This document shows positions 1 through 8,058 of a stretch of 15,868 bases of DNA, piece after piece. This stretch comes from Parachlorella kessleri (Eukaryota; Chlorophyta; Trebouxiophyceae; Chlorellales; Chlorellaceae). Below the pieces are notes generated by a model, which was not told the origin of the DNA, did no database searches, and saw only the letters and a list, made by a program, of their open reading frames with translations. The position numbers were made by a program, and so were the translations under genes. Numbering within the stretch: the first letter of the stretch is position 1; the number at the start of each line of letters is the position of its first letter. Location of the stretch: NCBI GenBank assembly GCA_001598975.1, contig BBXU01000869.1, positions 1-15,868 on the forward strand, given 5' to 3'.

Positions 1-3000
1 CCCCGGCCACCCACCTTGAGCATGTGCTCAGCAATAGCCGTGCCTTCCGGGCAGGGGAGCCCCCTCCGCGCAAACCAGGCCTCCGCATCCCCCGGCCGCC
101 CGGCATACAGCATGCGGCCGTGTGACATGAGGATGACCTGATCCATGGAGAGGAACATGTCGCGGGAGGGCTGGTGGAGGGAGGCCATGACAACACGACC
201 CCGTGCCGCCACCTGCATGCGGGAGCGCCAAGCGTTTGGCGCCAAGCTGACATGAGGATCCAGCATCACCGGGGCTGCAGCAACACAGCACCTGCAGCAA
301 GCGCATGGTGGGCTGTGCAAGCCCTCCTCCTCCACCATGGTCTACTAAACATTAGTGCCTGCCTGGCCGCCCGGCCGCCGCCTTCAGGCCCGCAGGCAGG
401 CCGCCCCCGTCCCCCCCCCGCCCCGCCAGGCTGGCCCCCGACATGACTCACGTGGCGCAGCGTGCGCATCAGGTTGATGGCGGTGTAGCTGTCCAGCCCG
501 GAGGTGGGCTCGTCAAGGATGAGGATCGCGGGGTCGGTGACCAGCTCCATGCCGATCGTCACGCGCCGGCGCTCGCCGCCCGACACGCCGCGGATGCGGC
601 CGCTGCCGCCCACCTGGGAGCGGGCCACGTGCTGCAGCCCCAGCTCCTCAAGCACGCGCTCCACACGGAACTGCGGCAGGCAAAGGGTGGGGGGCACCGG
701 GCTCAGTTGTTAGACACTGGTGTGAGGGGTGATGGACCAGCCAGCGAGCCGCGAACCCCTGGTACCTGCAAAAGCTGGCAAGGCAAAGCAAGCAGCCACT
801 CAAGCCTCGCCTGCCTGGTCACAACCAAAGCAGCAGAGGGAAGCTACATGAGGGCATACAAGCTTGCATGTTTCATTATCCCCACCTGCATGTCTAGGGG
901 CTTAGTGTCTTCCGGCAGGCGCAGCAAGGCGGAGTAGCGCACGCTCTCCTCCACCGTGAGCGATGGGATGAGCACATCGCTCTGGGGCACATAAGCAACA
1001 TCCCTCTTCTTCCGTCTGCACACGGTCTAGCAACAGGGATGTCGGCACACGTCTTGCACCAACAGTCAGCTACATCAGCCTTGGCAGAGGCAGCGACCCA
1101 GGCCGCACACAGCAAAGCTGGCTGCCTCGCTACCCCCCGTGTGACGCCTTGAGGGGTCGTGATCACCACGCGCGCCGCGCCCGAGACGGAGCAACTACCA
1201 GAGTTTGAGCCCATGAGGCAAGGTTGTAGCACCACCTACGACCTACACGGCATTCCAAGGCGGGCGAGCGGACAGGACGGCAGCAGCAGCTGGAATATCT
1301 TGGACAGCCGCTGGGCACCCACAAGGACAAGCAGCTGCAAGCGAAGCGCACCTCTTGCCGTCGACCAGCACATGGCCGGTCTGCATCACCGAGCCGCCCA
1401 CATCCAGGGCGGAGCCTGCCACGCTGCCCAGCAGGCTGGTCTTGCCGCAGCCGGAGGGTCCGATCACGCCGACCACCTCCCCACTCCTGCAGGGCGGCAC
1501 CAAGCCAGGAAGAGGGTGATCAGCTGTGCAGCGGTGGGTTGGGGGTGGCGCACTGTGAGGGTGGGGGCTGGCTGGGGCTGGAGGGCAGCACGCTGGTCGT
1601 AAGGCGGGGAGGGGAGCCCAGGCCTGTGACTACCCTACCGCCTTTCCAAACCATGACATGCACTGAATGAGTCATTGCTTCAGGGTGCTACTCCCACGAG
1701 CGCTTCAGTACTGTCATACTCTGACCACAGCACCAGGCAACGCGCCAGTGGCAGGCATGGTCAGCTAGCGGTCCGCATCCAGCCTTCAGGAGCAGTTGCG
1801 CGCCATAAGGTGACCAAGCAGCACCCCCAATGACGCGACCAAGGGTTCTGAATTAAATGCAGCAAATGGGGGGCCATCCCCTGCCACCCTGGCTGTGAAC
1901 AAGAGGCCCTCGAGGCTGATCCACTGACCTGGCGGTGAATGAGAGGTCCTTAAGGATGATCCACTGGGAGTCGGTGCCCCCTGTGTGGAGGTTCGCGACG
2001 TAGTCTGCTGCCGCGGCAGCGTCTGCAGCGAGAAAACCTGGTAACTTTGGCTCCCTCGCAGGAAAGCCAGGTACCAAGTGCACCACCATCACCCCTAGCA
2101 GTGAGCAGAGGCCACCCCGCCAGCTCCACACGCTGTTATGTTCGGATCCCAAGGGCCCTTTACAGCCCCTGACACCCAATCCAGCACGCTTCCACCTTTC
2201 CACCACCCACCTGCATCCGCCAAGGCAGAAGCGCCATTCTGGTTGGCCTCCACATCAGCCCCAGCAGCCCCCTTCCCCCCGGCGGCGGCCATCTGCCGGG
2301 CTTGCGCCAGAAGGCTGGCAGGGTGAGGCAGGTCCGTGCCGTCCGGCGAGGCCGAGGTGGTGCGCTGCAGGGCCTTGGCTCGTAGGGCCGCCAGCCTGTC
2401 TTGCAGCTGCTTCGGTGAGGCGACGGGTGCAGAGAGGGTGAGGTTCTTGAACCTGCAACCCACGGAGGAGGCTGCGCTGTGATGTGATCATTCGGCGGTG
2501 AGCAGCGCTATTCCACCAACACAGCAGCACCTCCCGCGACGGCTTGGGCCCGTCACACACGCGAGCTCTCCCCACAGGAAGCCAGCCTTGTGAGAGCATG
2601 GGGCAGGAGGCACGATGCCGCAACCAGACGTATACAATCTTCCGCACGGAGACACCCATGGACACTGATGGGCAGCCAGCAGGGCAACCCGAGGCAGTCA
2701 AGCCCCCAAACCAGCCACTGATATGCCAACGAGGTTGCCCACTGCTCAGCTGGGTTACACCGTGCTTGCCCCTCCCATGTGATGTGGTGTAACTCACTCG
2801 AGGGCGCCCAAACGCGGCTCGGCATGCGCTGCTTCCTTGGTCAGGCTCTCCAGCTGTGCTGCGTCCGCGGCGGTGATGGTGTACTGCAGGGACACACAGT
2901 GCACAACCTGAGCGAGTCCCGCGGCTTGGAGCTCAGGGAGCTTGTAGTAGTAAAGCTTGACTGCGGCGAGGCATCCCAAGCAAGACGGCTGCGACTTCCC

Positions 3001-4880
3001 TACCAGCCTAGAAGGTGAAGCTACCTTGAGATTTGTTACAACCTTCCCTGCCAGGCTGGTCTATCAACACCGCTCCTAGGCACGGTGCAAGGGCCCCAGC
3101 ACCCCCATTTTCAGAAGCTGCACGATACGCACATGAGCAGCAGCGGGCGCCCATGCCATTTACTGCTGCCGCCTACCTTCCATAGGTGCCTGTTGGCGAG
3201 GGTGTAAGAGCCCAGGAACACGATGATGAGGGCCAGCAGCATGGAAGGGATTGCGGCAATGATGGGGTTGGTGTTGAGCACTGTCGTGCTGGTCACTGCA
3301 CTCATCAGAGGCGCACGGGGGGTTCACCGACCCCGCCTAGGCTGCATCTACACCAGCCCTGCCGTCACTCAACCCTGGCAGGCAACCCATGCCAGCGCTC
3401 CAGCTACAAGGCATGCAGCACGTTGTTCCACTCCGTGATAGCCACATCTAGCAAGAACGCGGCAGATGCTGGGTGCACAACGGCACTGCCTCCGCGGGGG
3501 CCAGGCTATGCCAACCCGCCCACCCATGAGCTACCATTTTGGTAGGCTTATTAGGTAACTCGACGGCACCAAACAGGCGCACCCATCAAGCCCCCAAGGC
3601 ACCCACCAGTGGTGTTGCCAAGCTCCTGGTCGGTTGGTACTAAGCACTCGCCCACATCGCACTGGGCGTCGATGGACTCTATGGGGAGCCCCGACAGCTT
3701 GAGAGAACAAGCCCCGCCCGCTGCGCACTCCATGCTGATTGGGCCCTTCACGGAGCCCATGAGGCCATCAATCAGGGCTGCAGGAGGGGAGAAGAAGGGG
3801 GAGTGTGTTAAATGCTGTGGTTGGCAATGCTAGGTGTGGTGGTGGCGGGGTGCCTTCAAGCCCTGGGAAGTGATTAAGCCAGATATGCCAATTAGCAGGA
3901 TAAACCAGCAGTGCAGCAGCCCCAAAGCATCACAGGTGACACCGAGTTAGCAAGTGGGTCAAGGCAGGGTAGCGTGCGAGGTAGCACTCACGGTCTCCAC
4001 AGCCGCCCGGGCAGCTGCAGCTCGCCACCTGGCACTGCGCAAAGGGTGAGTTGGCGCCCATCGTGCACTGCGTGGCATTGCACTGCACGGTCGCTGCCGG
4101 GCTGGCAACCTTGAAGCCTACGCTGCAGAAGGACCCATTGTTGCCCCCCGTTGCGGCATCCTGCAGCAGGCGTCTGCCGCTTGCTGGCGCCGTGCTGTTG
4201 CCTTCGGGGGCGGGGCTGGTGGCGTTGCTGCCCTCGGCGAGGGTCTGGTTGCTGCTGAGGCCGGTGTGGCACTGCACCAACAGGCTGCCCGGCACTACCA
4301 GGCCGGAAAGGAGGCCGCCGTCAGGCAGGTTGCAGCTGTACGACTGGAGCTGCAGGGCAGTGAGAGCAATGCGGGCCAGGGTTGGTTCGGGCTGGTTGGG
4401 GCGCACTCCCGCCTCTCAGTGGTAGGCCAGCCGGCAATGCCAGGCAAGCGCCCAAATTCAGACAGCGGCAGGCAGGAAGTCTGGCCAGTCCCTGCCGGAG
4501 AAATTCGTTGCGAGCTCCCAGACGTACAGTTCCGACGCAGACGGGCTGGGCGAGCCCTGCAAAAAACGGACCTGAGAGTTTGGCTGGAAGTTAACATCAT
4601 TGCTGCAGGTAGCCTGGGCGTTGCCAGTGCTGTCCACGCACCCCTGGTCTGTATAACACACTGCACAACTGGCGCCCTTGAAGCCAGCAGGGCAGTCGGT
4701 GCCTGCAAGAGCAGCAGCCACGTTGCAGCTCTCGGGCTGCTTACAAACGAAGTTGCGTGTGCCAGAGGTATTCCAATCCCTCAGCATGGCTTGCGAACGC
4801 GCACGCCACTAAGACCTACCGTTCTGCCCGTGTACTGTTCCCAATGCCAGGAGCAAAACCAGCACGCTCCGCAAGAACAT
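1..4880 (-). CDS. ABCG-family half-transporter with Cys-rich N-terminal ectodomain (partial, 3' part off the left edge)
   Basis: Twelve exons join in phase without a stop: 4880-4820, 4702-4572, 4349-3992, 3777-3607, 3295-3177, 2883-2798, 2452-2211, 2022-1929, 1486-1352, 1015-886, 670-452, 212-15; intron 12 starts at 14. The 648 residues read: signal peptide 1-19 ([19 protein letters not shown]); Cys-rich domain about 20-240 with 18 Cys; one membrane helix about 252-274; basic/Ala-rich linker 281-410; ABC ATPase from about 412. ATPase motifs are complete: Walker [10 protein letters not shown] (430-438), Q-loop Q477, signature VSGGERRR (538-545), Walker B ILILDE (558-563), D-loop SGLD, switch His595 in [15 protein letters not shown] and LHQPS are typical of ABCG. 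A signal peptide, Cys-rich domain and helix before the ATPase recall the land-plant ABCG24/ABCG28 group. Such proteins work as dimers in plasma or inner membranes; the substrate cannot be read here. The C-terminal transmembrane domain should lie left of the window. The start is chosen for its signal peptide and because the secreted paralogue at 6451-7605 starts the same way. Confidence 0.93.
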
Positions 4881-6312
4881 TTTAGTTCCGGCACTTAATG
4901 CTACAGACGGAGGCAAGCAAGCATGGTCTTAAGCTGGTGTTCGGAGTGACAAGTGTTCGGAGACAGGTGGTGGTACCGCACGCAAGTTTTGCTTGTGATC
5001 AAGGCGTTGTGACTCCAAGGAAGACAATGGGGTAACACGGGCAAAAGCAAGCAGACTGGCATTTAGCGTGCGGGCCACTTGGCACTCTTAGCGCGCGTTT
5101 TGCAAAATTTGTCGTAAGCGCGGCCTCTTGCAGGACGCCGCGGTTACGACTGTTGTGGTCAAACTAGGATCATTTGACGTGACGCAAGGCAACAACTGCT
5201 GAATGACTTTATGACACTGTCAGCTGGAGTCAGGGCTGGACCGCTGTACCACCGTGGTTGGTGGTATGACTCCTACGAGACTGGGAGCTATGGGTACACA
5301 ATGCTCTAGAAAGGTTGACATCGCCCAAACCTCGTGATGTTGTGACATGTGGCGCCACTAGCTAATATGGGACTGCCACAGGAGGCCGCAGAGAATAGTG
5401 CCATTGTGCGCCCATGGTTTAAGGAAGATACGCTAAGCGCTGTCTTACGATCTTACGATGGCCCAGTATCACAGGGGAGCTGGGTGTTCCCAGGAATGAT
5501 AGGCAGCAGAAGGGCAGAGACCGAGTCAAAACTTGTAGCTGTGCTCCAGTGTGCTCCCACTACGAAGATAGTTACACTCCTCTCGCTCTGCTGCCCTACT
5601 ACCCAGCCTTCCTGGCAAAGTAGAAGGCAGGCTCTAGAAAGGGCTCGATACAACTATCTACAAATAAACGGTATCCTATACTCTCCACAGGAACGCTGCA
5701 CGAAGCACAGCTTCACATATCTGAGGGCACAAGGCAAAAATGTAGGCTTGCCGTGACATCAAGAGGGCAGAAAATGAACAAGAAAATGCCAATGCGGCAG
5801 AACAGCGCCTTTGGCGCAGGTTTCCTTTCCTCGCAGTAATGGTTTCAGGCAGCCTGCAGGTAGGGAAGTGGAACGATCTGAGGATCCCAAAGCCATGTAG
5901 TTTGACGCAAAGCCACCCTGCCCTGTCTATCGCTTGCATACCTCGCGATGCGATGCCCTGTCCAACTCTTTTAACTCAGGCCGTCGCAAAAAACATAGGA
6001 CTTCAAGATAGTGGGCCCCGCACCAAGCGCTTTTGCCATGTCACAACCCATGCCCAACCCCCACCGACCACTTGTCACCATTTGAAAGACAATTTGCTCT
6101 GGCTGCCACACACGCATTGCCATGGTCTAATACATAAATCGGTGCGAAGAAGAAAGATCCCTCAACCCTCTTTGGTGGGAAGAAGAAGACATCCCATCAA
6201 CCCTCCCTGTAGTGCTGGCATGATTGGACTACAACAGTCGAGGGTCGCCAGCGCACTTGCACCACCAGCCCCCCCCTGCCCCCCCCCTACCCCCGACCCC
6301 CACCACCACCAG

Positions 6313-6328
6313 ACACACACACACACAC
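6313..6328. repeat. (AC)8 microsatellite
   Basis: Eight perfect AC units next to C-rich and CCA-rich sequence, about 85 bp past the TGTAA signal of the secreted gene. Likely non-coding and length-variable. Confidence 0.9.
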
Positions 6329-6412
6329 TCACCCTCGGCGACTACCAAAACGCAGTAGACCGCAGCACGCCAAGGGCACCCCACCACAGACATTCTCCCT
6401 TGAGAACATCAA

Positions 6413-6417
6413 TTACA
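6413..6417 (-). terminator. TGTAA polyadenylation signal of the secreted Cys-rich gene
   Basis: TTACA on the plus strand reads TGTAA on the gene strand, 33 nt after the TAA stop at 6451-6453. TGTAA is the usual green-algal poly(A) signal, normally 10-20 nt before the cleavage site. It would give a 3' UTR of only about 50-60 nt, so a later site remains possible. Confidence 0.5.
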
Positions 6418-6450
6418 TACCACTCCTCCAGGGCGGCCACGACTCACCGC

Positions 6451-7605
6451 TTAGTCAACGAGGCACTCGGCCGCATCGCACTTGACGTTCACGGGGCCGC
6501 TGGCCAGGGGCAGGCCCTCCAGGGTGAGCCCACATGTACCATCCTGCTGACAGTCCACCCCCACGGTGCCCTTCAGCTGGCCAATGAGGCCGCTCACCGT
6601 GCCTGCAGCAGTGGTTCAGCTTCAGTGACGGTGCACATGGTTACCCTGACTGCCTATGACAAATAAGGGTCCGTCCGTCCGTCACCTCTCATGTGCTTCA
6701 CCCTCCCGCACAAAGTTGCCACATGCTTGAACCTAAACTTGAATGCCTTCTACACCCAGTGTCCAACCGAAGTGCCAGGCACAGTCTGCAACAACTCACT
6801 AGAGCCGCAGTCTGCGGGGGTGCAGGCGCAGGAGGTCTTCTGACACTGGGCCTTGGCGCTGCCGGTGGTGAAGTCACAGTCCTCGGCAATGCAGTTGACC
6901 ACAGAGTTGCCCAGGGTCTTCTGCAGGGTCATGCTGAGGGTGCAGAAGGGCCCCGCGGGCGCGTCCGCCACGGAGTCCATGGTCATGTTCATGCCCTGGG
7001 GGTAGCACTGGATGAGGAGGGAGTCGGGCACGATGAAGGCCGAGAAGGTGCTGCTCTCGATGGTGCAGTGGAAGTTCTTGAGCTGCAGCAGGGGGGCACG
7101 AGGCAGCAGGGGCAAGCAAACGGGGTGGGAGGGTGGGGGTGCTGGGAAAGCTTGGGTGCAAACCATGTCTCATCACCCGTTGGTATCCTTCAGCAGGCTG
7201 CTCAACGCTGGATATTTCTCGAGGGCAGGACTGCAAAAGTGGGCCCCTAGCCTTGGCGGCTGCCCTAGACCTAGCTCCATGCGACCCTGTCTACCTCTGA
7301 GTTAGCGCTGAAGCTCAGGTCTGTGTTGCAGGTGGCGTCAGCGTAGCCTGTCAAGTCAGCACAGCCAGCATCGCTGGTGCACAAAGCGCACTCTGGCCCC
7401 GTGAAGCCGTTTGGGCAGTCTGCACATTCAGCAAGCACGCTCTGGTCACATTATGCTGGCTGAGCGGCCTGTAGAACCCTGTAGAGGGCCGCACAAGTGA
7501 TCACTGTTTCCCCCCGGCGCCGGCATGCAAGGCAAACTCACCGCTCTGTGCGGCTGCTATCCCAACAACGAACAGAAGGGCAAGGACGGTGAAGTGCTTC
7601 GCCAT
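6451..7605 (-). CDS. Small secreted Cys-rich protein, free-standing paralogue of the ABCG ectodomain
   Basis: Four exons, 7605-7542, 7419-7295, 7082-6800 and 6602-6451, join in phases 1, 0 and 1 to give 207 residues ending in TAA. The signal peptide is MAKHFTVLALLFVVGIAAA, with likely cleavage before Gln20. The mature part has 18 Cys (5, 9 and 4 in exons 2, 3 and 4), the same number per exon and the same order as in the ABCG ectodomain (4880-3607). Shared patterns include DCPxGFxGxxCAxC, FxVPxSLLxQC-like, AQCQxxSC and CDxxECLV. Intron positions and phases also match. One N-glycosylation sequon (NMT) is present. No membrane helix or ATPase follows, so the product should be a soluble protein in the secretory pathway, cell wall or medium. 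I know no family name for it; the EGF-like first block (CxxGFxGxxCxxC) suggests ligand or partner binding. Expression is supported only by the intact reading frame and a TGTAA signal at 6413-6417. A recent pseudogene is the main alternative. Confidence 0.85.
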
Positions 7606-8058
7606 TGCGCGTTGATCACTTCAGCACAGGGGAAGGATGCGGGACTTCCAGTCACAGGGGAAGGAACGCCGACCTGTGCTAGGAGAGCTACTAGATAAGC
7701 TTTTAAGGATGTGTGTGACTCTGCAGTGCTTTATGCTGGCCGGCAGCGAGGGAAAAGCAAGGGTTATGCAAGAGCCCAACGGCGCGTTGCCCGGGGCGCC
7801 AATCTGGGGGTAGGGTCGATCCGGGACCGCATCTGTCCCCGACCGACCGACCTGGAGGCGGCCGGAGGGCAAGCGGCACTCAGTGAGCCCTCGGATCTTG
7901 CAACTTTAGTGACAGGAAATGGGATATCATAATGCCACAGAAAGCCCTCTTGGCACATGGCAGGCCTCAACCGGTGTGCACCATCAAGGCGGAAGAGGCA
8001 CATGTGAGAGAGACAGACAGGCTTGCAAAGCAAGCAAGAGACAACCCCCCAGGGCCCT
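7606..8058. other. Upstream region of the secreted Cys-rich gene and 3' flank of the oxidoreductase gene
   Basis: A 453-bp gap between two co-directional minus-strand genes. It should hold the promoter and 5' UTR of the secreted gene and the 3' UTR of the oxidoreductase. CACAGGGGAAGGA occurs twice, at 7625-7637 and 7653-7665, some 20-60 bp upstream of the secreted gene's ATG. I found no TGTAA on the minus strand here, so the poly(A) signal of the oxidoreductase is not visible in its usual form. Confidence 0.5.
7625..7665. repeat. 13-bp direct repeat close upstream of the secreted gene
   Basis: CACAGGGGAAGGA at 7625-7637 and again at 7653-7665, offset by 28 bp. It lies in the proximal promoter or 5' UTR of the minus-strand gene starting at 7605. 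It may be a paired protein-binding site or a small local duplication. Confidence 0.6.

Larger units (their letters stand above)
4881..6450. other. Long intergenic region between the two paralogous Cys-rich genes
   Basis: About 1.57 kb holding the 3' end of the secreted gene (right) and the promoter/5' UTR of the ABCG gene (left). The middle, roughly 5000-6050, looks more AT-rich than the flanking genes. The plus strand has open frames at 5349-5756 (135 codons) and from 5839, but neither shows a recognisable motif, signal or splice pattern, and the second runs antisense through exon 4 of the secreted gene, so I do not call them. Small structures: direct repeat GTGTTCGGAG at 4937-4946 and 4953-4962, hairpin TACCACC/GGTGGTA at 5247-5266, a C-rich tract near 6269-6300 and an AC microsatellite at 6313-6328. 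No tRNA, transposase or membrane-helix exon was found on either strand. Confidence 0.6.

Noticed and set aside
1..4880. Two separate genes: a secreted Cys-rich protein and a separate ABC ATPase
   Set aside because: The helix exon (3295-3177) joins both sides in matching phase, there is no stop between them, and no start or promoter gap appears before the ATPase exons.
5349..5756. Open frame of 135 codons on the plus strand in the intergenic region
   Set aside because: No recognisable motif, signal peptide or helix, and no paralogue in the window; an open frame of this length can occur by chance. RNA-seq would settle it.
6200..6450. Hidden exons that would extend the secreted gene into a membrane helix or ATPase
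   Set aside because: I read the minus strand here and found no hydrophobic exon; the sequence is C-rich repeat and UTR-like, and a TGTAA follows the stop closely.
5839..6666. Open frame of 275 codons on the plus strand
   Set aside because: It runs antisense through exon 4 and intron 3 of the secreted gene, is built from C-rich and AC-repeat sequence, and shows no domain or splice pattern.
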